From Pseudofrankia saprophytica (GTDB lineage Bacteria > Actinomycetota > Actinomycetes > Frankiales > Frankiaceae), in contig NZ_KI912266.1 in NCBI RefSeq assembly GCF_000235425.2, forward strand, positions 7,831,130 through 7,895,129: a stretch of 64,000 nucleotides of DNA, given 5' to 3'. The translations under genes and the position numbers were made by a program. Below are positions 1 to 8,635 of the stretch, one piece after another. The notes under the pieces were generated by a model. That model saw only the letters and a list, made by a program, of their open reading frames with translations. It ran no database searches and was not told the origin of the DNA. Position 1 is the stretch's first letter. Each line of letters starts with the position of its first letter.

Positions 1-486
1 CGTGATCCAGGCGACCCAGTAATGGGTGACGGTGAAGAAGAACCGGAAGCGGTACCACTGCGCGATGTTCGCTATTCCGGTGGCCAGCTGGAACAGGGCA
101 CCCGCGATGAGCGGCACGATCGTCACCCGTTCCAGCGCATGGGCCGCCGAACGCACCGGCGGCCATTCCCACAGCCGCGGATACACCGTCCACAGCTTTA
201 CCAGCAACAGCGGAACACTCGCCAGCCCGGTGGCCACGTGCAGACCCTGGGTCAGCCGGTACAACCAGACCGGACGGGCCGGCCAGTCCAGCCACGACGG
301 CGGATGCTGCATGAAATGCGAAAACAGACCCGTCAGGAAACACACCCCGAACGCGATCCCGAGCCAGATGCCGAGCAGCGCGGCCACCCGCGGATCGTGC
401 AGGCGGCTCGGGAAAGCGCCCTCGCGCAGCGGGCCCCGCCGTAGGAAAGCGGGTGGATGCGGGAATCGTCTGGTCAGCGCGCGCAC
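1..486 (-). CDS. Molybdopterin-dependent oxidoreductase, N-terminal membrane part (partial)
   Basis: The minus strand reads 162 codons without a stop from a GTG at 486 to the window edge, so the gene continues to the left. The translation has a short basic start, then hydrophobic helices with HFMQHPPSWLDWP, RLTQGLHVATGLA, LLLVKLWTVYPRLWEWPP and TGIANIAQWYRFRFFF. These segments match my memory of the cytochrome b561-like membrane module that precedes the sulfite-oxidase-type Mo-cofactor domain in actinobacterial oxidoreductases; conserved histidines would ligate haem. The catalytic domain lies outside the window, so substrate and activity cannot be judged. An AGGAG lies about 15 bases upstream of the GTG, rather far; an in-frame TGA directly precedes the GTG, so no earlier start is possible. 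The gene is divergent from the glycosyltransferase at 600. Confidence 0.75.
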   Translation of the reverse strand, partial: MRALTRRFPHPPAFLRRGPLREGAFPSRLHDPRVAALLGIWLGIAFGVCFLTGLFSHFMQHPPSWLDWPARPVWLYRLTQGLHVATGLASVPLLLVKLWTVYPRLWEWPPVRSAAHALERVTIVPLIAGALFQLATGIANIAQWYRFRFFFTVTHYWVAWIT

Positions 487-599
487 TCACGCACCGTAGG
501 TCTCCTAGACCGGGCATAACGAGTCGCGAAGCCTTACGGAACGGAGAAACCCGGCCCCGGCCTGCCCGCGGCGCCCGGATTGGCTGCCACGCTCGCTAC

Positions 600-2234
600 A
601 TGCCGACCGCCGTCACCACCTCCCAGAGCCAGCGCGTTCCCGCGCCGCCGGCGACGCGGTCGGGGCCGTGGCGCGGGCGGCGCTCGGCGGCGCTGGTCGG
701 GGCCGGCGTCGGGCTCGCGGGCCTGTTCGCCGTCCAGGTGGTCGTGCTGCGCCAGCCGGGCTACCTGGTCAGCCGTCCCGCCCTGCTGTACCTGACGATG
801 CTGTGGTGGGCGCTCGCTCTGATCACGGCCACCCTGCTCGTGCTGGCCGCGCCCCGCCGGCTCGCGCTTGTCCTGCTGCTCGCCGCCACCGTCGCGATCC
901 CCACCGTGGCCCTCACGCACGGCCCGCGGCTGTCCGACGATCTCTACCGCTACGCCTGGGACGGCAGGGTGCAGGCCGCCGGCATCGACCCCTACCGCTA
1001 CGGTCCGCTCGACCCCGAGCTCACCGGAGTCCGGGACGGCTGGCTGTTCCCCGACTCGGCCGGCTGCACCGCCGACCACCCCCGCCCGCACTGCACCCGG
1101 CTGAACTACCCCCGGGCGCACACCATCTACCCGCCGGTGGCGCAGGCCTACTTCACCGCGGTCCACGTCCTGCCCGGGCCCCCACGCGAGCACAAGCTGC
1201 AGCTCTATGCGTCGCTCACCTCGCTGGCCCTGGTCGGCCTCCTCATGGCGATGCTGGCGGCGCGGGGCCGGGACCCGCGCCTCGCCGCCTTCTACGCGCT
1301 GACGCCGCTCGCCGGCGTCGACATCGGCTCCGACGCGCACGTCGATGTCCTCGGCGCGCTGCTCGCGCTCGGCGCCATCGCCGTCCTGACCTCGAGTGGG
1401 TCCCGGGAGGACGCGGCACCGTCCGCGGCCACGCCGTCCTCCGCGCCCGCGCCGCTGCCCCGGCGGCGGGCGTGGCTGGCGGGCGCGCTGCTCGGCGCGG
1501 CCGTGGCGGTCAAGCTCTACCCGGTGCTGCTGCTGCCCGCGCTGGTGGGGCGCGGCCGCCGCCTCCGGCCCGTCAGCCTGCTGTGCGCGGCCGGCGCGGT
1601 CGTCGGGTTGAGCTACCTCCCCCACGTCCTGGCGGTGGGAACGGGCGTCCTCGGCTTCCTCCCGCAGTACCTCAACGTCGAGGGATACGACCAGGGCAGC
1701 CGGTTCCTGCTGCTCGCCGGGCTCGGCCTGCACGGCAGCGCAGCCAAGGCCGTCGCGGCCGGCGTTCTCGCCACGGTCACCGTCGCGGTGCTGCGGGCCG
1801 ACCCGGATCGCGTGCCGGTCGAACGGGCCGCGCTGTGGCTCGTCGGCGCCGCCTTCCTGACCGCCACGCCGGCCCAGCCCTGGTACGGCGTCCTGCTGGC
1901 CGTCCTCGCCGTCGTCGCCGGCAGGCCGGAATGGCTCGCCGTGGCGGCCGCCGGCCATTCCCTGTACATCTCGCTGTTCACCGACCTGCCCGGCGACGCC
2001 TGGACGCTGCGGGTCAGCTCCTACGCCGTCGCCGCGGCCATCGTGCTCGCCGCCACCGTCGCCCGTTCCGCCCGGCGCCGGACATGCCAAGATCGGCCGT
2101 CGACCCAGCAGCGGGGCCCGACCCGGCCAGACCCGGTCGCGCGACTCCCGGACGGGAGCGGCGATGGGTCACCTGGCCGGTCTCACCCTGCGAGCGGGAA
2201 CGGTGAGTCTGTGGCCGGGCCCGGCCCCGCCTAG
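600..2234 (+). CDS. Polytopic GT-C-type glycosyltransferase (GT87/mannosyltransferase-like)
   Basis: This 544-residue protein has about ten hydrophobic helices. An acidic extracytoplasmic loop after the early helices carries SDDLYRYAWDGRVQAAGIDPY, followed by NYPRAHTIYPPVAQAY. That layout is typical of actinobacterial polyprenyl-phosphate-dependent mannosyl- or arabinosyl-transferases (DUF2029/GT87 group), in which the first acidic pair is catalytic. Such enzymes extend lipoglycans or other envelope glycans outside the membrane. I chose the ATG at 600; the frame is open back to 453 but the upstream residues are low-complexity and unlike a membrane protein start. No clear Shine-Dalgarno is visible. 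The last 45 or so residues are Pro/Gly-rich and may be disordered. The exact sugar and acceptor cannot be told. Confidence 0.75.
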   Translation: MPTAVTTSQSQRVPAPPATRSGPWRGRRSAALVGAGVGLAGLFAVQVVVLRQPGYLVSRPALLYLTMLWWALALITATLLVLAAPRRLALVLLLAATVAIPTVALTHGPRLSDDLYRYAWDGRVQAAGIDPYRYGPLDPELTGVRDGWLFPDSAGCTADHPRPHCTRLNYPRAHTIYPPVAQAYFTAVHVLPGPPREHKLQLYASLTSLALVGLLMAMLAARGRDPRLAAFYALTPLAGVDIGSDAHVDVLGALLALGAIAVLTSSGSREDAAPSAATPSSAPAPLPRRRAWLAGALLGAAVAVKLYPVLLLPALVGRGRRLRPVSLLCAAGAVVGLSYLPHVLAVGTGVLGFLPQYLNVEGYDQGSRFLLLAGLGLHGSAAKAVAAGVLATVTVAVLRADPDRVPVERAALWLVGAAFLTATPAQPWYGVLLAVLAVVAGRPEWLAVAAAGHSLYISLFTDLPGDAWTLRVSSYAVAAAIVLAATVARSARRRTCQDRPSTQQRGPTRPDPVARLPDGSGDGSPGRSHPASGNGESVAGPGPA

Positions 2235-2318
2235 GCTCCGGTTCGTGGAAGCATGATCATGATGTGGCCTACGCCGGGGGACGCCGGGCGGGCCGCGCGA
2301 GGCGCGTTTCCGAAACCG

Positions 2319-3194
2319 TCAGTAGACCAGGACGGTCGTGCCGATCGCGGCATTGGCGGAGGACCAGAACCAGTCCATCGCCGCGTTGGTCACCCGGATA
2401 CAGCCGTGGGAGGCCGCCCGGGCCGGCACCGACGCATAGCCGTGGATGGCGATGCCGTCGGTGTGGAAGTACTTCGGCCGGTAGAGGTCGCCGAGGCTGC
2501 CGTGGTCGACCCCGTCCACCTGCCGGTAGATGTGCCAGGTACCCGGCGGGGTGTCGGCCAGGTACTGGACACCGTCGTGGTAGTAGATCTCCTCCGTGCC
2601 GCTGGAGGTGTTGAAGATGGTCTCCACCTGGCCGTCGCGCACGACCATCAGCAACTGCCTGCCCTTGTCCACCTCCAGGACCAGACCCTGCGTGCTGCGT
2701 CCCGCTGGCCGTGTGCCGCGGTCGATCGCGGCTCGGGTGGCCGGGCCGACCATCCCGTCCAGCTCTATTCCCGCGGCCTTCTGCACGGCGAGCACCGCCT
2801 GCTGGGTGAGCTGCCCGAACGTCCCGTCCGCGGTTCCCAGCCAGTAGCCGGCCGCCGACAGCTGATGCTGCAGTAGCTCGATCTCCGGTCCGGTCGCGCC
2901 CGGCCGCAGGACCGGCACACCGCTTGGCGACGGCGGGACAGGCTGGGACGCAGACGGCTGAGCCGTCGAGCCGGGCTCCGTGGTCCGCGGCGAACTCGGC
3001 GTGTCCGTTGGGAATCCCGGGCCACCCGAAGCCGACGGGAAGCCCGAAGCCGACGGGGAGAGAGATGTCGGCGGCACCGACGATGCCTCGCCGTCCGGGC
3101 CGCATGCCACCGCCAACGGCGCGCCGACCAGCAGCGACAGGAGCATCATCCAGCGCGCGATCCGGGGTCGACAGATGGCAGACATATACACCAT
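2319..3194 (-). CDS. L,D-transpeptidase lipoprotein (peptidoglycan-binding + YkuD domains)
   Basis: A 291-residue exported enzyme that should make 3-3 crosslinks in peptidoglycan or attach proteins to it. The N-terminus has a basic stretch, a hydrophobic core and a lipobox ending LAVAC near residue 31, so it is probably a lipoprotein. A Ser/Pro-rich linker follows, then a peptidoglycan-binding type 1 domain (LRPGATGPEIELLQHQLSAA, FGQLTQQAVLAVQ, about residues 95-160). The C-terminal YkuD domain has the catalytic motif IHGY...SHGCIRV, with the active Cys in HGC, near residues 250-270. The ATG at 3194 is preferred; an in-frame ATG three codons downstream is possible. It stands alone, convergent with the glycosyltransferase. 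Confidence 0.9.
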   Translation of the reverse strand: MVYMSAICRPRIARWMMLLSLLVGAPLAVACGPDGEASSVPPTSLSPSASGFPSASGGPGFPTDTPSSPRTTEPGSTAQPSASQPVPPSPSGVPVLRPGATGPEIELLQHQLSAAGYWLGTADGTFGQLTQQAVLAVQKAAGIELDGMVGPATRAAIDRGTRPAGRSTQGLVLEVDKGRQLLMVVRDGQVETIFNTSSGTEEIYYHDGVQYLADTPPGTWHIYRQVDGVDHGSLGDLYRPKYFHTDGIAIHGYASVPARAASHGCIRVTNAAMDWFWSSANAAIGTTVLVY

Positions 3195-3270
3195 TTGACC
3201 ACGAGCCGGTCGCGCAACCTGGTTTCGGCCAGCCGCGGGACGCCGCAGATGCTCACCGCGTTACCTGCTG

Positions 3271-4497
3271 TCATGAGGCGTCGGGGCCCCACAGGTCGGT
3301 GTGGTGGGCTTGGACGAGAGCGTGGATACGGGTGAGGACGTCGTCGGCGGACCACGGGCCGAGGCGGCGTCCGTCGCGCAGGCGCAGGGCCATCTGGCCG
3401 TCGGCGGCTTCCTTGGCGCCGACGACCCCCTGGTAGGGGACCAGGCGAGCCTCCCGGATGCGCGCGCCCAGACTGCCACGTTCCGGGCCGGCGACCTCGG
3501 CGCGCAGCCCCAGGTCGAGGCAGCGTCTGGCCAGGGCCGAGGCGTTCGGCGCCTCGGCCTCGGAGATCGGGAGAATCACCAGCTGGGTGGGGGCGAGCCA
3601 GGCGGGGAACGCCCCGCCGTGCTGCTCGACGAGATGCGCGATCGCCCGTTCCACGCTGCCGATGACGCTGCGGTGGACCATGACCGGCCGGTGCTTGGCA
3701 CCGTCCGCGCCGACGTAGTGCAGGTCGAACCGCTCGGGCTGGTGGAAGTCGACCTGGACGGTGGACAGGGTGGACTCCCTGCCGGCGCTGTCGGTGACCT
3801 GGACGTCGATCTTCGGTCCGTAGAAGGCAGCCTCTCCCTCAGCGGCCTCGTAGCGCAGTCCGACGCGATCCAGGACCTCAGCCAGCAGCGCGGTGGAGCG
3901 CCGCCACAGCTCGGGCGCCGCGACGTACTTGCCGCCTGGGCCCGGGAGGGAGAGCCGGTAGCGGGTCGCAACGATGCCCAACGCCTGGTACGCCCGGCGG
4001 ATCATCTCCAGCGCCGCGCATGCTTCGTCGGCGACCTGTTCCAGGGTGCAGAAGATGTGCGCGTCGTTGAGCTGGATGGCCCGCACGCGGGTCAGGCCGC
4101 CAAGTACGCCCGACAGCTCCGAGCGGTACATGCCGCCCAGCTCGGCGATCCGCAGAGGCAGCTCGCGGTAGCTGTGGGAACTGGAACGGTAGATCACCGC
4201 GTGATGTGGGCACAGACTCGGCCGTAGGACGACCTGCTCACCTCCCAGATCCATGGGCGGGAACATGTCCTCGCTGTAGTGCGACCAGTGCCCGGAAATC
4301 TCGTACAACTCCCGCTTGCCAAGCACCGGTGAGTACACGTGCCGGTAGCCCGCCCGCCGCTCCTGGTCGCGGATGTACTCCTCCAAGGTGTGCCGTACGG
4401 TCGCGCCGTCGGGCAGCCAGTACGGCAGCCCCGCGCCGATCAACGGATCGGTGCCGAACAGGCCCAGCTCACGGCCGAGCTTGCGGTGGTCATGCAT
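3271..4497 (-). CDS. thrS: Threonyl-tRNA synthetase paralogue lacking TGS and editing domains
   Basis: This 408-residue class II synthetase aligns with the catalytic and anticodon-binding part of ThrRS only; ordinary bacterial ThrRS is about 640-690 residues. Visible motifs are SLCPHH (zinc Cys, equivalent to NCPGH), motif 2 MYRSELSGVLGGLTRVRAIQ followed by NDAHIFC (zinc His), and motif 3 MVHRSVIGSVERAIAH. FPAWLAPTQLVILPIS opens the anticodon-binding domain. It should charge tRNA-Thr but cannot edit Ser-tRNA-Thr by itself. Start is the ATG at 4497, with GGAG eight bases upstream. The 5' leader carries a leader peptide and terminator hairpin (separate entries). A second housekeeping ThrRS probably exists elsewhere; such spare copies are known as stress or antibiotic-resistance forms. 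Confidence 0.93.
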   Translation of the reverse strand: MHDHRKLGRELGLFGTDPLIGAGLPYWLPDGATVRHTLEEYIRDQERRAGYRHVYSPVLGKRELYEISGHWSHYSEDMFPPMDLGGEQVVLRPSLCPHHAVIYRSSSHSYRELPLRIAELGGMYRSELSGVLGGLTRVRAIQLNDAHIFCTLEQVADEACAALEMIRRAYQALGIVATRYRLSLPGPGGKYVAAPELWRRSTALLAEVLDRVGLRYEAAEGEAAFYGPKIDVQVTDSAGRESTLSTVQVDFHQPERFDLHYVGADGAKHRPVMVHRSVIGSVERAIAHLVEQHGGAFPAWLAPTQLVILPISEAEAPNASALARRCLDLGLRAEVAGPERGSLGARIREARLVPYQGVVGAKEAADGQMALRLRDGRRLGPWSADDVLTRIHALVQAHHTDLWGPDAS

Positions 4498-4537
4498 GGT
4501 GGTCTCCTCGCGGATCGCGGGCGAGTGACCACAAGCA

Positions 4538-4567
4538 GAAGCCCCGGGGCACTCGCCCCGGGGCTTC
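4538..4567 (-). terminator. Attenuator hairpin in the ThrRS leader
   Basis: On the minus strand, GAAGCCCCGGGGC, loop GAGT, GCCCCGGGGCTTC form a perfect 13-bp stem with a 4-base loop, 40 bases before the ThrRS start. The downstream sequence (TGCTTGTGG) is only mildly T-rich, which is common for actinobacterial terminators. It lies between the Thr-rich leader ORF and the synthetase, the position expected of an attenuator. Confidence 0.8.
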
Positions 4568-4582
4568 GCATTACGACAACTG

Positions 4583-4633
4583 TCAGCGCGCCGGGACACA
4601 CTCCGGCGTCGTCGTCACAGCGGCGCGCTTCAT
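4583..4633 (-). CDS. Threonine leader peptide of ThrRS attenuator
   Basis: A 16-codon minus-strand ORF reads MKRAAVTTTPECVPAR and ends in TGA. It holds three consecutive ACG Thr codons at 4607-4615, just upstream of a gene for threonyl-tRNA synthetase. The RNA just after the Thr codons can fold as CGCCGG/CCGGCG with an eight-base loop, and its 3' arm (CCCGG) can instead pair with CCGGG in the 5' arm of the terminator stem. A ribosome stalled on Thr codons would cover the first arm and favour the antiterminator. The ATG lies eight bases after a likely -10 box, so translation may be leaderless. Confidence 0.75.
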   Translation of the reverse strand: MKRAAVTTTPECVPAR

Positions 4634-4640
4634 GCCGACC

Positions 4641-4668
4641 ACGGTAGCAGAGACAGGGTGGCTGTCCC
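4641..4668 (-). promoter_or_regulatory. Putative promoter of the ThrRS leader
   Basis: On the minus strand there is a GGGACA (-35, 4663-4668), a 16-base spacer and TACCGT (-10, 4641-4646). The predicted transcription start falls on or next to the leader ATG at 4633. The assignment rests on consensus resemblance only. Confidence 0.45.
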
Positions 4669-4825
4669 ACCCGCTTGTTCCGCCGACCCGCCCGTTCGCG
4701 GACCCGGGAAACACCGTCGACGGAACGGTCCCGCGGCGGCGGTGAGCGTTGAGCTGCCACGCCCCGTGTCGGCCATCAGATAGCTCTCGTGTCTGCCTTT
4801 GACGGCATGAATCGCCACCCGTAGC

Positions 4826-6703
4826 GTGCGCGGCATGGACCCGTGGACGCCGGATCCGGCCGAAAACCGTTCATGGGCAGACAGGGGGTACGAGTCGGAG
4901 AACTCAGCCGACCCGGACGCTGAGTACGACGACGCGGAGTACGACACGGCGTCCGAGGGGCAGAACCCGCCCCCCTCGGACACGAGGCGCGAGTGGCAGG
5001 ACGCGCCTCGCCCGGTCAGGCGCCACCGAAGCCGCAGGTCGCGGAAGTTCATCACGCTCGTGACGACCGTGGCCGTGGTCCTCCTGGTCGGCGTCACCGC
5101 GACCATCGTGAGCGTGGTCGCGCCAGGCAAGAAGAGCCATCCCGTCGTCGGGTTCGTGCCGACGGGGGCCTCCCCCGAGCAGGACGGCGAGCAGATCACC
5201 ACCGCGTTCCTGAATGCGTGGGGGGCCGGCAGCCTCGGGTTGGCGGCCAGCTACACCGACAGCCCGCAGGCCGCCGAGGCGGCGCTCGCCGCGTACCGTG
5301 CGGGCCTCCATCTCGGGACGCTGAGCGGCTCGCCCACCGGCGCCACACAGCTGACCGGCAGTGTGCCTACAGACAGCGCGCCGCCCGAGTCCCCGTCGAC
5401 GCCGCGGGTCAAGGTCACCATCGCGGTGAACGCCCTGGTCGCGGCCGCGGCAGGCACCGGGACGATCAGTGGTTCCTGGAGCTACCACTCGTCGCTGGTC
5501 GCCTACCAGAAGCCGGACTCGCCAGCGTGGTCCATCGCGTGGGCACCTGCCAACCTCGCGCCGAACCTCACCGCGACCACCCACCTCGCCGCCGTCCCGG
5601 TGGCGCCGAAGGCGACATCCGTCCTCGACTCCAGCGGCAACAGCCTCACCTCGTATCAGGACCCGGGCCTGAACACGATCGCGGGAGTACTGAAGGACAG
5701 CCCACCCAAGGACCTGGGGCAACCGGGACTCGCCGTCGAGATCCAGTCCGCCGACGGCACACCGGTCAAGGGCACCCAGGCAGCAATCACCGCGCCGGTC
5801 GACGCCACTCTGGCCACTACCATCAACCCCAAGGCGGAGCAGGCCGCGCGCAGCGCCGTCGCGGAGCACCCGCAAAGTTCGATCGTCGCCATCCAGCCGT
5901 CCACCGGCCAGATCCTGGCTATCGCCAACAACGCCGGCTACAACGACTTCGCGCTCACCGCCGCGGTGGCACCAGGCTCGACCGCTAAGATCATCTCGGC
6001 CGCGGCGCTGATCACCCACGGGGTCCTCACCGCGAGCACCCCGGTCGCCTGCCCAGCCGTCTACACGGTGCAGGGCATCAGCTACCACAACGACAAGGAC
6101 GAGTCCGAGCCGGCGTCGACGCCTTTCTCCTACGACTTCGCCCAGTCCTGCAACAACGCGTTCAGCCAGTGGTGGCAGCAGGAGAGCGACGGCCGCCTCG
6201 CCTCGGTGGCCAAGGAGTACTTCGGCCTCAACCAGCCCTGGGACATCGGCCTCGGCGAACCCGCCACCTACTACAAGCAGTCGCCAAGCGCGAGCGGCTC
6301 CGAGCTGGCCCAGAACATGTTCGGCCAGGGCCACATCACCGCGTCTCCGCTCGCGATCGCCTCAGTCGCGGCCACCGTCGCGGCCGGGACCTTCAAGCAG
6401 CCCATCCTGCTGCCCGGAGCCTCGCAGATCGCCGCGACGCCCCTGCCCGCCAGCGTCGACGCGCAGCTGAAGACCATGATGCGCGATGTGGTCACCGAGG
6501 GCACGGCCGCCGGGCTCGGGTTCGGCCCGACCGTCTACGCCAAGACGGGGACCGCGGACGTCGACAACCAGGGGCAGCCCAACAGCTGGTTCGTGGCCTT
6601 CGACCCAGCCCGGGACGTCGCCGTCGCCTGCCTTGTCCTCAACGCAGGGTACGGCGCCCAGTTCGCCGCCCCGGAAGTTCAGCACTTCCTGGCCAGCTAC
6701 TAG
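4826..6703 (+). CDS. Penicillin-binding transpeptidase (class B-like, MecA_N-type domain)
   Basis: A 625-residue cell-wall D,D-transpeptidase. The N-terminal 70 residues are acidic and cytoplasmic. One membrane anchor (about residues 73-95, LVTTVAVVLLVGVTATIVSV) is followed by an NTF2/MecA_N-like region (about 115-215) and a transpeptidase domain (about 330-625). All three penicillin-binding motifs are visible: STAK near residue 385 with the acylated Ser, SCN near 441, and KTGT near 573. It should crosslink peptidoglycan at the outer face of the membrane. The start is a GTG at 4826; an ATG three codons on is an alternative. It is monocistronic and divergent from the ThrRS transcript. Confidence 0.92.
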   Translation: MRGMDPWTPDPAENRSWADRGYESENSADPDAEYDDAEYDTASEGQNPPPSDTRREWQDAPRPVRRHRSRRSRKFITLVTTVAVVLLVGVTATIVSVVAPGKKSHPVVGFVPTGASPEQDGEQITTAFLNAWGAGSLGLAASYTDSPQAAEAALAAYRAGLHLGTLSGSPTGATQLTGSVPTDSAPPESPSTPRVKVTIAVNALVAAAAGTGTISGSWSYHSSLVAYQKPDSPAWSIAWAPANLAPNLTATTHLAAVPVAPKATSVLDSSGNSLTSYQDPGLNTIAGVLKDSPPKDLGQPGLAVEIQSADGTPVKGTQAAITAPVDATLATTINPKAEQAARSAVAEHPQSSIVAIQPSTGQILAIANNAGYNDFALTAAVAPGSTAKIISAAALITHGVLTASTPVACPAVYTVQGISYHNDKDESEPASTPFSYDFAQSCNNAFSQWWQQESDGRLASVAKEYFGLNQPWDIGLGEPATYYKQSPSASGSELAQNMFGQGHITASPLAIASVAATVAAGTFKQPILLPGASQIAATPLPASVDAQLKTMMRDVVTEGTAAGLGFGPTVYAKTGTADVDNQGQPNSWFVAFDPARDVAVACLVLNAGYGAQFAAPEVQHFLASY

Positions 6704-6738
6704 GCGCTGAGCGAGCACGTTGATCGTCGCCACCGCGG

Positions 6739-8292
6739 TCACCGCGGCTCAGGTGTGATGCGCGGGCGGGCGAGGTTGATCGACATGGAGTCGTCGTAGT
6801 GCTGCCAGCGGCCTCGGCCGTGCCGTTTGGCGCTGTACATGGCCGTGTCGGCCGCACGCACGAGTTCATCGGCGTTGGAGGCCATCGGTCCGGTCGTTGC
6901 GATGCCGATGCTGGCGGTCACCGTGATGCCCTGTCTGCCGCTGCTCCGGAGCGCCGCGACGCCGGTGATGATCCGGTCGGCGATGGCTTCGACCGCCGCG
7001 CTGGACGTGACGTTCCTGCAGAGCACGGCGAACTCGTCACCGGCGAGGCGGGCGACGGTGTCGTCGGGACGGACCACCCGCCGCAGCAGCGCGGCGACCT
7101 CGCGAAGCAGGTCGTCGCCGGCCTGATGGCCGAGGGTGTCGTTCACACTCTTGAACCCGTCGAGATCGATGAAGAGGAATCCGACCGGCGCACGCTCATG
7201 GCGCGACTCGGTGATCAGCTGGCCGAGCCGCTCGAAGATCGCCGCTCTGTTGGGCAGCTCCGTCAGGGCGTCATGCAGGGCGCGGTGGCGGGCGTCGGAG
7301 GCCATCGTCCGCTCCAGCTCGGCGGCACGGGCGATGGTCGTCGCGGCTGTGATCTGGGTTGCCGCGAGGGTGAGGAAGGTGCGGTAGTCGTCGTCCACCG
7401 GCAGTCGGTCGCTGATTCCGGTGACGAGCAACCCGAGCTGTGGGGCGCCACCTCCCTCCATGAGCGGGATGACGATCGCCGACTCCGACGGCGGGGCCGC
7501 GGAGGTCCGGCGCAGTGAGAGACGTTCCAGGACCTGGCTGACGACCGCGGTCCGACCGGTCGCCAAGGGGTCCATGAGCTCGGGGACGGCGCCGAGGTCG
7601 AGGCCGCCAGGATGGTCGACGGCCTGCGACGCCGGGGCCAGTCCGCTGCTCGCGGCGACGGTCATCGCCCGCGGGGTCCCCGGGTCGGGCACCGCGATCA
7701 GGCAGTAGGGAATGTCCGCCGGGTATCGGCCGAGGACCTGCGCGGCCTCGGCGAAGGCCTCCCCCGGGCTCCGTCTGCTTGCCGTGGTGCTGGCGAGATC
7801 GCGCAGGCAGGACAGCCGGCGCGTGCCGAGTACCTGCCGGGTGGTCTCCTGCGTCGCGGTCAGCACTCCGACGACGTCGGCGCCGGGGTGCCGGCGGATG
7901 GGACCGAAGGAGAAGGTGAAGTAACACTCCTCCAGAAATCCGTGCCGGTTGAGCAGGAGAAGACAGTCCTTCGACCAGGTGGCGCCGTTGCCGGCCAGCA
8001 CCCGGTCCAGCATCGGAACATAGTCGTCCTCAAGTTCCGGAAATGCCTCCCGGAACGGAACACCGAGACACGGGTGTTTTTGACCAATGTGGGTAATGAG
8101 CGCGTCGTTGTAGACCTGGGAAAAATCCTTTCCCCAGAGGACCTCCAACGCGAACCGGGACTCGAGGCATATGCTGACGGCCGTGCGCAGAGTGGGGCAC
8201 CATTCGCGCACCGGACCAAGCGCCGTCGCGGACCAGTCCATGTCGGCCATCAGCCGGCCCACGACGCCACCGGCCGCGAACACCCGATCCAT
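6739..8292 (-). CDS. PAS/GAF-regulated diguanylate cyclase (GGDEF)
   Basis: About 517 residues. The N-terminal region, including MDWSATALGPVREWCPTLR, is a PAS-like sensor, followed by a GAF-like domain (about 165-325) and a C-terminal GGDEF domain (about 355-510). The GGDEF core reads LHDALTELPNRAAIFERL, FIDLDGFKSVNDTLGHQAGD and LAGDEFAVLC. The signature is AGDEF, a substitution compatible with activity in many cyclases. It should make cyclic di-GMP in response to an unknown cytoplasmic or redox signal. I prefer the ATG at 8292 because the PAS domain begins just after it; an ATG at 8394 would add 34 low-complexity residues. No EAL domain is present. Confidence 0.85.
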   Translation of the reverse strand: MDRVFAAGGVVGRLMADMDWSATALGPVREWCPTLRTAVSICLESRFALEVLWGKDFSQVYNDALITHIGQKHPCLGVPFREAFPELEDDYVPMLDRVLAGNGATWSKDCLLLLNRHGFLEECYFTFSFGPIRRHPGADVVGVLTATQETTRQVLGTRRLSCLRDLASTTASRRSPGEAFAEAAQVLGRYPADIPYCLIAVPDPGTPRAMTVAASSGLAPASQAVDHPGGLDLGAVPELMDPLATGRTAVVSQVLERLSLRRTSAAPPSESAIVIPLMEGGGAPQLGLLVTGISDRLPVDDDYRTFLTLAATQITAATTIARAAELERTMASDARHRALHDALTELPNRAAIFERLGQLITESRHERAPVGFLFIDLDGFKSVNDTLGHQAGDDLLREVAALLRRVVRPDDTVARLAGDEFAVLCRNVTSSAAVEAIADRIITGVAALRSSGRQGITVTASIGIATTGPMASNADELVRAADTAMYSAKRHGRGRWQHYDDSMSINLARPRITPEPR

Positions 8293-8635
8293 CTCGTCCA
8301 CAGCACCGCCTTGGCGACCCAAAGAATCGGCGGCACCACCCGGCGTGACCCGCACGTTTGGCGGTTGTGTTCGAGGTGCCCCAGTGCCCCCCATTGGTCC
8401 ATGTCCCAGAACTCATACCGCCGATCACAGCGGCGGCGATCCACCTGTGCCGCGGCAGTCCGCCGCGACCGCCACAGGAGGCCGGCCCTTTACTTCCCCT
8501 GACATGTCCCGTCCAAACTGGATGGGGCCGATATCAGAATCGCCCATCGCACCACCAGCCTCGTTTAGCGGACATCCGGCCGCCAGGGGCTCGAACCCAA
8601 TGCCGCGGATTAAGAGGGGTAGAACGCTCGTTCGG
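8293..8635. other. Intergenic stretch
   Basis: No convincing gene is visible here. The only recognisable structure is the possible tRNA fragment near its right end (8577-8616). If the GGDEF gene starts at 8394, the stretch is shorter. Confidence 0.5.
8577..8616 (-). pseudogene. Possible 3' half of a tRNA-Lys(CTT) gene (attachment-site scar)
   Basis: The minus strand reads CTCTTAATCCGCGG, which looks like a Lys anticodon loop (CTT) plus stem, then GGGTTCGAGCCC as a T-arm, then a GC-rich acceptor-like strand. The 5' half of a tRNA is missing, and the T-stem has one mismatch with a 4-base variable loop. Elements that integrate in tRNA genes typically leave such a 3' fragment. It could be chance or a badly decayed gene. 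Confidence 0.35.
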
